This document shows positions 1 through 11,630 of a stretch of DNA of 64,000 nt, piece after piece. Where the stretch lies: NCBI RefSeq assembly GCF_000224145.3, contig NC_020166.2, positions 9,452,752 to 9,516,751 of the forward strand, written 5' to 3'. The notes under the pieces are model-generated. The model did not search any database. It saw nothing but the letters and a program-made list of their open reading frames with translations, and was not told where the DNA came from. Source of the stretch: Ciona intestinalis. Its lineage: Eukaryota > Chordata > Ascidiacea > Phlebobranchia > Cionidae. Numbering within the stretch: position 1 is the first letter of the stretch; every line of letters starts with the position of its first letter. A program made the position numbers and the translations under genes.

Positions 1-461
1 GTTCATGGTTTGTAGAATTCCTTGTATTATGTGTTATATAATGAAGCCATTTGTAATGTTCCCACAGAATCTACAGGCATAAAATTTAATATTTATTTTG
101 GTTATTTTTAAATTTTTGAGGAGATTTTTATATTTTGTTAATGTTAATGTTTATATTTTTTTCTTAAATTGCTTGTATTAAATATAATAATGCAAGTTGT
201 AATGTAGTATGCCGGCTTATGTTTATCTATTTATATATATATATCAAAATTTACATTTTTTGGGGTTATTTTTGTTATTTTTTATATTTTCTATGATTAT
301 ATTGAATTTTTGCATTTCATATTTTGTTGGTTATATTTTTGTATGATTTTTAAAAAGTGTTACTACATGTGTATTGCAAATCTGCAAAACATTAGGTGTA
401 CATTGTGATGTTTTAAACTTTTATTGATTGACAGCTGAGAAACTTTTATCTTGATTGACAG

Positions 462-3400
462 CTGAGTGCGTGATCGCCCTCCGTTCAATGATTGGCACGG
501 AAGCTCAACCATTCGAAGAAAGATTAACAAGAAGAGGAGAAGAATCCGGTCAAATACGTGGAAGGATGCATGTAAAAGCTAGGTGGGGAATATATTTTAT
601 ATACTATTTGTATACACCAACATTGAAATATATACGTTATTTATATAAAATACCAATTTATACACTCAGTATATATACTAACATTTTGAAACATTCTGTT
701 ATAATGTTTGTCGTTTGTAATTTTTTGAACTTTTAAAAAAGTTTAATTTTTCCTTCAGAGAATCCACAAGAGCTCCGAGAGAGAAAACTTACGACTTCAT
801 CCAAATCGGAGGACCACGGGACGAAGAGGGTAGAAGAATCAAGTCCCAGGTAAGGAAGAATGTTAAAATTGGGTGAAATATTTTTAATCGGAGAATTAAG
901 TTTTTAAATTGAAAAAAATATTTTGAGTTGCAAAATTTAATTTAAAAATTGAACACACACACGCATACAATAATGCTTTAAAGTAATAGTTCGTTATTAA
1001 TATTTGGCAAAAGTGTTATCATAGTGGAGTATTATAGTAGGGTGGACTGGTGGGATAAGATGGTCCATTCATTCTATTTTCTCATCCCATTTGGCAATGA
1101 ACAAAGAATATTTACAAAATTATTTATTTATTTCACCTTGACTATAAAATTGCGTTGTTAATTGTTGAAATGCCTATAGAAAATATTTTGGTGCTAATGG
1201 TCCCCCATCTTACCCCACAGTACTGTATGCAGTGGCGCAGCTGGAAAAAATATGGGCGGGTTTAAGCAAAAAAAATTTTTTTTTTTTAATTAATTTTTTT
1301 TTGGTTTAAAAGGGGGGTGCCGTGACACCCTAACCCCCCTGGCTGCACCACTGACTGTATGGTTCATATCTTTATGTCTAATTTTTTTACATTTAAAGTT
1401 TAGCTTGAAAACACCCCACAGTAATACATTATAAAAATAAAATCTTAACTTTCTACTTAGATTATACCAGAAGCAGCATACAGTGATTTAAATGAAATAC
1501 AACAACAAAGATTAAACCCAACTAAACCCAACATAAGACCTCGTGCCCCGTAAGTATAAACTACTGTAATTGGATTTTAATATTCTATATCTGCCAAGTT
1601 TTTATTGCCAAATTCCATAAAAAATATAAAGTAAAAAACAATTTGTTGGACTTGGTTTTTTGTCTGGTATTTCCTAGCAACCTTACATTCTTGTTTTACT
1701 AATTGTTTTTTCTCAATCCCAGTTCCCCGAATAGAATCATAGCAGACACTTCCAGCACACAACATACGCCAGAAGTTGCTGTTTACGGAGAAACTGAAAA
1801 TGGTAAATCCACATTTTTTATGTGTTTCTACATATTTGCAACAAACACGTTTTACCGCTAACTGTTAACTTCTGAAAATTATTAAAAACTCTTTTCTGCA
1901 TGACTAACAAAAATACTCAAAAAAAATGCTTACTTGTTTACATGCATCAAAAAACTCAAAAATGCACACGTTTTAAATATAAAATCTTTACCCCGAAAAA
2001 AACACTTTTTTTTCTAGATGCCGCACAAACCTCTCTGGCTCCACCTCGTGGCCAATTGAACCCACCCCAACCAGCCGTAAACCGAACTATTTCGGGGTAA
2101 GTTTATAAGCTTAAATGAGTTTCTCCATAATATATAACAGATCAATACTATGATCATTTCTCAACGGTTTATCTGGTATCTGGTATAAAAAACGAGTGTG
2201 TTTCTGACGTTTCTGGCAGGAATGACAGAAGAAATGTTGGAAATACATTAAGTTTTTTATATCAGAAGAGCTGTTGAAGAATTATGCCTGGTAGAAGTAA
2301 TACAATACATATTACTACATAAATTTACTATAATACATTAATATAAAACATATACTATAATATAATACGTAACACAACAGACCACCAGCTTCCACAACAA
2401 CCATAAGTACAAGCCCCAACTTTAACAATCTGCTTCACCAGTTCAGTGCAGATCCACCAGGTAATTTAACTCTATTATGCATGTAACTTGTTTATACGAG
2501 TGTTTTGCTCTTCCCGCAAGACATAATATATACTGTTGTTTCAACTTATTTATCCTTGGGTGTTTTTCTTGTAATGTACTTGGCTGACAGTTTAGACAAC
2601 CCGTAACGGACCACTGGGTTGAAATAATTGCAGTTTAGTATTTTGGCCAAAGACACCCCAATGGTAGCAGCATCGAGCTTTGAACCCAACCCTCCTGGAG
2701 GCAAGAGCGCTTACCACATTTTGACTGCGCTTATATTATAAGCTATATACCAGTGGTTTTTAACCTTTCCTTGCTGCACCTCTTTCAAATTACCAACCAA
2801 TTTCGCCCACCTTCTAGAATTGCGTATATGGAAAAACCAAATCAATCTTAATGATTAAAAACCACACCCTCTAGAACACGTACCCTGGTTAGGAAACCCT
2901 GATCTATACAATTACCCCTAACGCCACTTTACCCCCAGTTGTTCCCCAACGGGTCACTTTCACACCCCGTAGCGCCAATGTGCCAGTCCCGACCCCGAGG
3001 CCAAAAATACCCCCTGCAAGAAGTTCTCCGAACCCGAATTCGTCGAGTGCAACCGTAACGAATGTATTGGATGACGCACTTGCAGAGTTCGAAAAAATGC
3101 AGTTGATTCTCAACCAGCAGCAAACAAATGTAAATATGAATTAAATTGTAATAAGTATTGATATAATTAATAAAAAGCAGTTAAATTACTGTGGGGAAAG
3201 ATGGGACACCTTTAGCACATATTATCTAAATGTCCTGATCATGTTTTAAACAATCAGTAATAGTCCACGGAAATTGTGAGGATACAGTTATAATTCTTAA
3301 ATTTTTTTTGTTTACTACCAAACGGACTCTTACCTAAATTCCAAGATACGTCATGCATTTATCCATAACTTGTTTTAACAACTGTCATTTTTCTGTTGAT

Positions 3401-5089
3401 ACCCTTCCCTTCTTAGTTTAAATAACATAATCTTCAATATCATTGGAGGATAAAAAATTATGTTATTTAATCAAGTGTCCTGGTTTTTTCCTTATAGAAT
3501 TATAAACCTTTTCACAGATAGCTGTTGAAACAATGCCCTTCTATGTGAACCAGGGTAACCAAGCATCCACATTCAGTCAATCATCAAATCATAACCAGGT
3601 AAGTTGCTCAATTACCTTGCATTGTTAATCTATTTCTTATTTGTACCCTAATCTATATACATGGACCATCTTACCCCAACCCATATACATGGACCATCTT
3701 ACCCCAACCTATATACATGAACCATCTTACCCCAACCCATATACATGGACCATCTTACCCCAACCTATATACATGGACCATCTTACCCCAACCCATATAC
3801 ATGAACCATCTTACCCCAACCTATCTACATGGACCATCTTACCCCAACCTATATACATGGACCATCTTACCCCAACCCATATACATGGACCATCTTACCC
3901 CAACCCATATACATGGACCATCTTACCCCAACCTATATACATGGACCATCTTACCCCAACCTATATACATGGACCATCTTACCCCAACCTATATACATGG
4001 TCCATCATACCCCAACCACGCTGATATATTTAATAGCATCTACCGTTTAAACCGTGTTATTATTAAAGGTAAAACTAAACCAACAAATCCCACAAACTGT
4101 TCACGCCTCATCAGCCCCATCTAGCGGTAGGATTTCCCCAGTCAATCCACGGTTACTCCCACCACATGGTGGCCCTCGTGTTCGTTCAGCTGAAGGTAAA
4201 CAAATATTTTTGGTTTGAAAAAAATTTGTTTGACGTTGTTGTCTTTTTATCTTTTTATATAGGAATGCAGTAAAACGCGTGCAGTCGTTTGGCATATTTA
4301 TTTTATGAATATGTTAAACAAATGATTGTTTTAGGAATGAATGCAAGTTGCATTATGTAACTTACTTTATCATCGCGTGGTTGGAAAACGACAGTCTTTA
4401 TAACACGGGTGTTCTGTTTCATACACCTCATGGCAGCCCATGGGTTACCACTTTGTAGGTAATTGTTTTTTTGTGTTTTTATATTGTTTTGCTGCCATTA
4501 GTGATCACTGTGTTGAAGAAATTACTGTTAAAGTTTCTTACCCAAAGATACAATCTTTGTCCTTGGGATTTACATGGCTTTGTTTATGGTTATCATGCCA
4601 ATAATAGTTGGTGTGTGGTTTAATAAAATGTTTGCCCAAAGATACCTACGCCCACGCAGCAACGAGCCTTGAACCCTAACCTCTTGGTTAGAGGCAGCCG
4701 CGCTAACCACCGTGCCACGGAGCCGAATTTCATGCTTTTTAAACATTGTTTCAAAGCGTTTTTTAACCAAACGAACCGTTTTCCAAACGTCCATCGTACG
4801 TCACAGAATTCGTTCATTAAATGTTATTTTAGTCAGTCCACCAAGCACAGTAACCGAGCTACTTTCCATTCTTCGGTTGCAACAATATGCTCCTGCATTG
4901 CAAGAGAATGGTTGGGACAGTATTGAGTTCATAGGGTGAGTATATTACATATGTTTTCGACGAACATATTTAAATCTTCATTAATTTATTCCCAGCGATA
5001 TTACTGAGGAAGATCTTCAAGACTCTGGCATAACCAACCCACAACATTGCCGCAGCATAATCGACCTTATTCAAACTTTATCTTTGTAA
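462..5089 (+). CDS. INPPL1: SHIP-type inositol 5-phosphatase (INPPL1-like), 3' part, 11 exons
   Basis: SHIP proteins remove the 5-phosphate of PI(3,4,5)P3 at the plasma membrane and damp PI3K and immune-receptor signals. The window holds only the C-terminal half; the SH2 and phosphatase domains would lie upstream. Exons that join in phase are 462-582, 759-849, 1461-1549, 1723-1802, 2018-2096, 2381-2460, 2939-3129, 3518-3598, 4069-4195, 4833-4935 and 4996-5089 (stop TAA). The first exon reads ECVIALRSMIG...RRGEESGQIRG, which matches from memory the C2-side segment of SHIP2 (ECVVALKSMIG...RGEETGNIRG). The middle is Pro/Ser/Asn-rich, with PPRGQLNPPQP and a tyrosine motif AAYSDL. The last two exons encode a SAM domain (LQQYAPALQENGWDSIEFIG, then DITEEDLQDSGI) very close to that of SHIP2. 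The SAM argues for INPPL1 rather than the SAM-less INPP5D. No NPXY motif is seen in these exons. Confidence 0.9.
1033..1227. mobile_element. Cimi-like MITE copy
   Basis: Ends are TATAGTAGGGTGGACTGGTG and CATCTTACCCCACAGTACTGTA. The internal TTTCTCATCCCATTTGGCA matches the family. It lies in a SHIP intron. Confidence 0.75.
1230..1353. mobile_element. hAT-like MITE with 8-bp target-site duplication
   Basis: Imperfect terminal inverted repeats CAGTGGCGCAGCTGG and CTGGCTGCACCACTG enclose a T-rich centre. The flanks are the same octamer ACTGTATG (1222-1229 and 1354-1361), the length hAT transposases make. It inserted at the edge of the Cimi-like copy. Confidence 0.7.
2578..2731 (-). repeat. SINE copy (Cics-1-like), decayed
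   Basis: The minus strand has the tRNA-like head with the B-box-like GGTTCAAAGC and the family middle (GACAACCCGTAACGGACCAC on plus). It lies in a SHIP intron. Confidence 0.6.
3187..3345. mobile_element. Cimi-like MITE, partial
   Basis: Left end CTGTGGGGAAAGATGGGACA followed by the family body (CCTGATCATGTTTTAAACAA). The right end is missing. Confidence 0.65.
3646..4018 (+). repeat. 28-bp minisatellite, about 13 units, in a SHIP intron
   Basis: The unit is CCATCTTACCCCAACCTATATACATGGA. Because 28 is not a multiple of 3, all three frames stay open, which gives false proline/tyrosine-rich reading frames. The CATCTTACCCCA core equals the terminal repeat of the nearby Cimi-like MITEs. Confidence 0.9.
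4348..4724 (-). repeat. SINE copy (Cics-1-like), near full length
   Basis: On the minus strand a tRNA-like head has a B box GGTTCAAGGC (4665-4674), followed by the family middle and the tail AACGACTGTCGTT-like palindrome region. It lies between the last two intron-separated SHIP exons. Confidence 0.7.
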
Positions 5090-5385
5090 ATATGAACTTT
5101 ACGTTCTAGGAATACAATAATGTATCTGCCAAAAATCTGTCTAATTTAATGAGAGATTTTTTTGAATTCTGAGAGTTTTTCTTTTTTTTCGAAAATTTTA
5201 AGAATTCTTTCTTTTTTTAACAATTCTAAGAATTTTTCTTTTTTTTCAATTCTGATTACACACAAGCGTTGTCATAGCAGTGTCCACTGTATACAAGTCT
5301 ATGCGAAACACCTACCTACCCTATCATGTTTCCCATCCCTTCTTCAGTTTGTTGTTCAATATCGGCCAAGGAGATTAATGTCGTA

Positions 5386-5575
5386 TATAGTAGGTTGGGG
5401 TAAAATGGGACGCCTTTTTATTCTTTTTCCCGACTCATTTGTTAATAAACGAGGAAAGTTTAAAAAATTAAAAACCGTACGGGCTCTCATGAACCGTTGT
5501 TAGTTGTTTAAAACACGATCAATATATTTGAAGATTATGTGATAAAGGTGTCCCATATTACCCCCACAGTACTAT
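5386..5575. mobile_element. Cimi-like MITE copy
   Basis: TATAGTAGGTTGGGGTAAAA at the left, TATTACCCCCACAGTACTATA at the right, family body between. Confidence 0.75.
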
Positions 5576-5973
5576 AAATAATTGCCTTAATGTTGAATTT
5601 TTCAATCATTGCAGTATTTAATTCAAATCTTTCTATTTTCTTCCCAATTTTATCTCCGTAATTATCGTCGTATCGTCTTATTCTTGTTTCCCGTTATTCA
5701 TGAAAATTCTGTACAAGTGTAAGGCCCTACAGCGAACCATGGCATCGGAATTAGGGCACAGTTAGCCCATTACCCCAACACAAAAATCACGTGAATCCTA
5801 TACAATCATAAATAATTCGTAGTCGCCATGGTCGAATCCGGCGGTTTAAAACTTTTTTTTTATTTGAAACTCGTTCTACACCCGATACCACACCCCGCCT
5901 ACGTAAGTGCAATGTAGTAATGTACACGTCTCCGAATCACGTAACCACCGTAATTGGACTTTGTATTCTGACC

Positions 5974-5979
5974 AATAAA
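5974..5979 (+). other. possible poly(A) signal AATAAA for the SHIP gene
   Basis: This is a canonical AATAAA hexamer in non-repeat sequence 0.9 kb past the SHIP stop codon. An earlier AATAAA near 5445 lies inside a MITE copy. The assignment is only positional. Confidence 0.3.
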
Positions 5980-6268
5980 CTTATGAACCATGAAATTTAG
6001 ACCCGAGCATAGTCATTACTGGTATATGACAACGTGACTCTTGTCTTACTAACCACTATCATGCAATGAAACAAACCGATCTACGTTCAAGTTTGATATT
6101 TTTAATAGAAAAGATCACGACAATGTTAAAATAAGGCTTACACACGAGCACGCATATATCAGCATACGGCTTATGGGCATATCCACATATAAGTAATTAT
6201 GCATCGTTTAATAACATCCTGGTAATCGATTAATAAATTAATTTGGCAATTTTGATGCGAAACCAGAA

Positions 6269-8807
6269 TTACCTATTACGTTTCCCGTACCTACACCTCA
6301 TGACTTTTTCGCAAAGTGGATAAAACTGGTTTGATGGCGGCACGTCAATCATACCGCGCAGTATGGGCCTAGTAGCGACTGCCATAGCAATATTTGTACG
6401 GTCAGTCATGTTGAGTGGGTGACCAACATTCCACGGGGAATATGTCGTCGTCTGGTTGTTTTCGAACCTCACCCGTCCACGCTAGAAAGTTAAAAAGTGT
6501 TTAATTTTTTCGTGTAACCAAATAACACGTGAGCTTTGGTGGAACTACAGCTTGTTTGGTAAATATAAAAGATGCAAAAAGTAATGCACATGATGCTGTG
6601 TTTCGCATTACTTGTCTTTCGGGTCTTTGTTTTATTAGGCATGTGTTTTTTAACATATAGTAGGGCGGGGGAAGATGGGACACCTTTAGCACCGAATATC
6701 CATATATTCTGATCGTGTTTTAAACAATTAACAACGGTCTATAGGAGTCGTGATGATACAGTTTTATAATTCTTTGTATGTTCTTTGTTTACTACTAAAT
6801 TAGACGAGAAAATAGAATAAAAAGGAGCCCCATCTTCCCCCACCCTACTATTGATTATTATTAAAGTTTCCTATATTTTCATGCCACTGGTTCGTTTGTG
6901 AAGTCGCTCGGTGTAAAACAATCTATCCCAAATAAAAACAGAATAGGGAATTAGTTGTGGAACTACATTCAATACATCAATCTAAAGTTCACCTCGTAAT
7001 CCCATGCCCCTCCCGTCCAAACCAGAACAAAATCTCGGTTCTCGCTCATAAAGTCATAAGCGTTGCGTAGAACGTAGTTGAAAAGAAAATTGTAATTTGC
7101 TGCGTCCCTTATCTTGACTAGATGCCCTTGTTGGGCCTCGCAAGCCTCCTTAGATTCTTGATAACTTCTCATGTTTGGCTCACAACCGTCGTCCAATAGG
7201 AAGTAGCATTTTCCGCGGTAGATGACCCCAGAACACTCTGCGAATTTTATAACATCAGAGTCGTATTATAGCAAAGTAAGAGAAAATGGGTCATATTTTC
7301 TTGTCCCATTTGGTAGTAAACAAAAAACAATCGGAAAATTATACAATCGTATCTTCACGACCTGCATAACCCGTTTGTAAATGTTTAAAACACGACCAGG
7401 ACAACTGGATATTATGTGCCAAACGCGTCCCATATTACCTCACACTAATATATATATTATAGCATATTCAGTAAAGTTAACAGATAAAATGTTCATAAAT
7501 TCATAAATAAAATTTTCCATTTTCATCATAAAATTTGTTTAAATCTTTTTAATATTCAGAACAGATTTGAATCAAAACGTTCTTAATTACACAGTTAGAA
7601 GTCTAATATGGATTTACCGCATAATTTGTATTCCGCATATCTATGATAACCACCGACACACTATAGATTAAATTTCATGATATCGCTCATTTTTAATATT
7701 AGTCCGTTTACTTAAAGTATGTTATCACAAATTTCACATGTTTGCAGTTAGTTGTATAATAAGGGGGAGACAGATATTTTCATTCTATTTCTTGTCCCAT
7801 TCGGTAGTTAACAAATAACGTTTAAATAATTATAAAACCGTGTCCTCGCGACTTCCATAGATCTGTGTTCATTGCTTAAAACACGTCTTACCCCCACCCT
7901 ACTTATAGTTACCACATATTATCACACAAAATCGCGGGTATAGTTGTAGTAGGGTGGGGGTAGATGGGACACCTTTCACACATAATAACCAAATATCCTG
8001 ATCGTGTTATAAACAATTAACAACGGTCTGTGGGAGCCGTGAAGATAAAGTTTTATAAAAAATCGTTGAATGTTTGTTTACTACCAAATTGGAGGAGAAA
8101 TAGATTGAAAAGGTGTCCCATCTTATACATGTTACCACATATTATTACACAAAATCGCGGGTAGTTGATTATAAGCAATACTTACCTCCCCTGCGTTTTT
8201 GGATGGTGAGTCGATTAAGCGTACCTGAGTAAAATACAATGTAAATATTTATCTTTTCTTGGGTTTAAAATATTCACTTCGTTTTCGGTTCGCTTTAATT
8301 TAATCTGATCAATTTCTAATTTAGCAAACAAACATTTAAAGGGTTGGGTCATAGCTTTGGAACATGATTGCCAAGATTTAAATTCCACCACATAAAAATG
8401 TATTAAACTATATTCGTTAGTTGCCCGGCGCCATTGCACATTGCTTAGTGCGTCGTATTAGCCCAGAGGGTATGGGTTCTTAAGGTCCCCTGCTGCTAGC
8501 ATTTGGACGTACGCGTCTTGGGGCAAGATAAAAATTGTCAGCAACTTATTAAAAATAGAATAAAAAAAAACGTTATAAATAGGAATATCATTCATTCAGT
8601 TACTCCTATACCTGTTAAAACTTGTATACGACGCTCTAGCACTCGCACATGGTTCGGATCGCATGCGTTTTGATGTCGTATTAATGTTCTAACCGCTGTG
8701 CATATCTTGTAACTCTCAGTTACATTACTACAAACGTCGTTATTCTCACACGAGACAAACGACCAGCACATGGTAAGAAACACGAACGCAAACGCTAAAC
8801 TTTTCAT
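6269..8807 (-). CDS. secreted C-type lectin-like protein, 4 exons, 230 aa
   Basis: Minus-strand exons are 8807-8612, 8224-8186, 7237-6993 and 6481-6269, all in phase, 693 coding bases. Exon 1 starts at ATG 8807 with a signal peptide (MKSLAFAFVFLTMCWSFVSC), followed by a Cys-containing linker and a short amphipathic stretch (HVRVLERRIQVLTG). The tiny 39-base exon 2 completes the stalk. Exons 3-4 form a C-type lectin domain from about residue 79: ECSGVIYRGKCYF (long-form N-terminal Cys pair), ESKEACEAQQGHLVKI, VWTGGAWDY, YSPWNVGHPLN and the terminal YPLCEK. The usual EPN/QPD and WND calcium-sugar motifs are missing, so classical sugar binding is doubtful. Tunicates have large secreted lectin sets linked to immunity or development, but the ligand here is unknown. 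A NQT and a NMT sequon lie in the last exon. The tail is basic (RCRYGKRNR). Confidence 0.85.
6655..6851. mobile_element. Cimi-like MITE copy
   Basis: ATAGTAGGGCGGGGGAAGAT left and ATCTTCCCCCACCCTACTAT right, almost perfect inverted ends. It lies in the last lectin intron. Confidence 0.85.
7267..7453. mobile_element. Cimi-like MITE, decayed
   Basis: Family body in reverse orientation (TTGTCCCATTTGGTAGTAAA, then GTTTAAAACACGACCAGGAC) with weak ends. It lies in a lectin intron. Confidence 0.6.
7755..7908. mobile_element. Cimi-like MITE, shortened
   Basis: Left TATAATAAGGGGGAGACAG, right TCTTACCCCCACCCTACTTA, with part of the centre lost. Confidence 0.6.
7945..8126. mobile_element. Cimi-like MITE copy
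   Basis: GTAGTAGGGTGGGGGTAGAT left, GGTGTCCCATCTTATAC right, full body between. It follows the previous copy after only ~40 bases. Confidence 0.7.
8440..8530 (+). repeat. SINE head fragment
   Basis: tRNA-like head ending CATTTGGACGTACGCGTCTTGGGGCAAGA, with TATGGGTTCTTAAGG in place of the B box. It lies in lectin intron 1. Confidence 0.45.
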
Positions 8808-8892
8808 TTTTCCTAAACTCTTTCGAAATTCGACTCAAAATAGTACCTGTACTATAAACGTATAAAGTGAATTCCGTATCGTCATAATCTCG

Positions 8893-8900
8893 TATTTATA
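8893..8900 (-). promoter_or_regulatory. TATA-like box upstream of the lectin gene
   Basis: On the minus strand the sequence reads TATAAATA about 90 bases upstream of the lectin ATG, a plausible distance for a TATA box plus a short 5' UTR. It sits in unique sequence. Confidence 0.45.
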
Positions 8901-9492
8901 GCTAGCGTTCGCAGCGGGAAAAAGTAATGCGGGCACAAAATCGAGGTCACAGGTACTGCGCGAATGCGTCAGAAAAAGACCATCGGACCACGCGTGCTGG
9001 AAAATCTATGTTTCCGCAATTAACATTGGCAAGAGTCATCATAAACACTAAATACATATTAGAAGGCTCTTTGTAAGTGACTGGTTTTCGTTCCGGCGAA
9101 TTTTCTGACGTAAAAGACCTGAACCAGTAATCACACTTGACAGTTTAACTTTATAATCTCAGAAACAAAGTTTAAATTTAGATCATATTCCAATGCGATA
9201 GAAAAATGATTCAACCTTATGTCTGCTAGTGTGTCCGGATTAAAGAGGATTTGCAATCACATTTCGAATAATTATCCTGATGACGAATAGTAATTACCCA
9301 CCTAATACGCACGAATATACCACACTTCTTTATATGTGCTAATTATACTGACAGATTAAAACACTTAATCGTTCTTAACGGTGAACAATCTATTTCGATA
9401 TATCGCGTCAACGATAAAGTCATTGAACGTCAGGAAACGAAATATCACCACATTAAATACGCATTGTCACTTGTTTAACACCACGCCTTACT

Positions 9493-9695
9493 TATATAGT
9501 AGCAGGTATAGTTCTGTGGGCTAAAATAAGATGCCTTTGGCACATAATGTCCAAATATCTTGATCGTGTTTTGAACAATTACGAACGGTCTACGGAAGTC
9601 TTGAGAATGTTGTTTTATAATTCTTTAAATGTTCTTTGTTTACTACTAATTAGGACGAGAAAATAGGATAAAAAGTTGTTCTCCACTCTACTATG
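9493..9695. mobile_element. Cimi-like MITE, decayed
   Basis: ATATAGTAGCAGG at the left, family body (ATCTTGATCGTGTTTTGAAC), CTCCACTCTACTATG at the right. Confidence 0.6.
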
Positions 9696-9716
9696 AATGT
9701 GAATAAATGAATGTAA

Positions 9717-9830
9717 CTTACTTTATATCCTCGCGTGGCCGGAAAACGACAGTCGTTATCACACGGGTTTAACACCTTGCGCCAGCTTACGAGTTACCAT
9801 AGCCTACATGTTCAGTTTTTTTACCGACGA
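9717..9830 (-). repeat. SINE tail fragment
   Basis: The plus strand reads CTCGCGTGGCCGGAAAACGA then CAGCTTACGAGTTACCATAG, the tail of the SINE in reverse. Confidence 0.65.
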
Positions 9831-10897
9831 AAATGTTGTATAAGTCGTGCACTTTGCTGGATTAGGAGAATGGTAACTTATTTAATTGCTTATCTCAGTC
9901 ATCCAGCTTGGCCCACTTGTGTGGTAGTGTTTGGTATGTGAGTGGGTGTGTCGTTGCGGTGATATGCAAGATAAAACATCCTCCCCGAGGCAGCAAACAT
10001 TTTATCATGTTATTTCTATGCCGCAGATCCGTTCGTATTGCGTGTTAATTACCACTTACGATTTGGATGTGGAAAATTACAAACCAGTCGGAAATTACAG
10101 GCGCCCGAAATGTTTAAGGATGAATGAACGAAACTCATTTTATCTCTTATTTGGTCACGATTACAAAAAAAAACGGAAAGTGTTAAAAGTCGGTTAGTAA
10201 CGGTAAAACAACAATTGTTAAACAACGCTTATTAATAAAAAAAGAGAAGAAAAGACTGTCCTAAATTAAGTAAACAGCGTTTAATTAAACAATCTAAGTT
10301 CTAATTGAAAGAAGTATGTGCCTAAGGACACATTCAAGTATGTGTACTTCTACTAATACCATGTATTTGACACTCAACAACTTTCCATGCAAGTTGTCAA
10401 CGTATGCGTTATTGCACGCCATGCATTGTCATATAGTTGTGGAAGCTCGGTTAACGTCATTAGTCCTTTTAGTGGTGCAACATTCAACGGAATAATTTAC
10501 ATAATCGTGTTATGCGTTCTATAGGGGTTTATATGACTGTTGTCCGCGAATCTAAAAGAGCGTGTTAATTTTTTAAAAAAGATTGTAGAATGTGGATTTT
10601 ATGTGCTAACAGTATCCCATCTTGCCTAAAGTTCGTTTTCCAAATCCAATCTTATGCGATAGAAAAATAAGACCTATACAATTAAACTTTTAGCCAGACA
10701 ACGAAAGTCTGAATCGTCCTATGAGTCATTTAGTTCAATCTATAGTACTGCAGACCATTAGTATATAAGCAAACGCGTCCGAGACTGAATTTCTAGACAT
10801 AAATAAACGCCGACTGCAATTAGTGAAAAGTTTTGGTCCCGCTTTGGTAACTTTCATGGCAGAAATGTGGTTGCGGTATTTTAATATATGAGAGTTA

Positions 10898-11056
10898 TCA
10901 ATAAATGTCACTTGCTTTATCCTCGCGTGGCCGGGAAACGACATCAGTCGTTATAACCCCGGTGTTTCATTGCATGCACCTTCTGCCCGCTTACAAGTCA
11001 CCGCATATTTAACTTTGTGGGTGTGCTTTTTTCTGTATGGCTGACAATTCTAATGG
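10898..11056 (-). repeat. SINE tail and middle fragment
   Basis: TCCTCGCGTGGCCGGGAAAC through GTATGGCTGACAATTCTAAT. The head is missing. Confidence 0.65.
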
Positions 11057-11630
11057 TTTACCGCATGTGTTTTATATTTTAATACCACGGGTATGCTATA
11101 TACCGTTGTTAAATGGATAAACGGGTATAACTCGCTTAATCACTTAAAACAGAGTATGTAACTTTGAACACTCAAAATACAATCTTAAACTTTACCAAGT
11201 CGAGCGACTGTTGGTTTGACAAACCTGTTATAAATGCAGGCCTGCAGCATTTCTGCCACCAATGTATCCCTCATAAGGGATTACCTGTCAATACATAACT
11301 TCAAAATATTGACAGATATTAATTAGAACAGTGGGAGATTTTATACAATTTTTCCGAGAAGTTACCAGAACATTGCACGTAGTTATTTTGGGAGTAATAT
11401 GCTCTGACGTAGCGGCGGAAACTGTGTATGAAATGAGTCTTGCCACGACCCGACCAATGTTGCGTTGTTAATTACGCGTCAATAATAAGATGCAGCTGCA
11501 CGTATCTTTAATATAACTCCCTTTCTCCATTCTCTATATGGTAGTTTCGACGACCGAGTTCCTGGACTGGGCAAAAACAATCTTGGACCGTTTACAAGAT
11601 ACCTTAGTTGTTTTAGGCCGGAATTTCAAG

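Larger units (their letters stand above)
5090..6268. other. intergenic stretch between SHIP (+) and lectin (-), convergent 3' ends
   Basis: It contains the presumed SHIP 3' UTR, a T-rich run with repeated AATTCT-like words at 5160-5250, one MITE copy (5386-5575) and otherwise AT-rich sequence. No open frame here has splice sites or domain sense. Confidence 0.6.
8901..11630. other. divergent intergenic region between lectin (-) and TSR receptor (+)
   Basis: This 2.7-kb stretch between two divergent starts must hold both promoters. It contains a MITE (9493-9695), a SINE tail fragment (9717-9830), a longer SINE copy (10898-11056) and otherwise AT-rich unique sequence. No further exon could be supported. 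Confidence 0.55.

Noticed and set aside
2220-2275. Candidate SHIP exon after TTTCTGGCAG
   Set aside because: It breaks the phase; exon 2018-2096 joins cleanly to 2381-2460.
3641-4124. Proline/tyrosine/histidine-rich repeated frames in three reading frames
   Set aside because: They arise from the 28-bp minisatellite in a SHIP intron; no stop occurs in any frame by chance of the unit, and flanking exons splice around it.
11538-11630. Upstream in-frame ATG of the TSR receptor
   Set aside because: It would bury the signal peptide 31 residues inside; the ATG at 11631 starts it directly.
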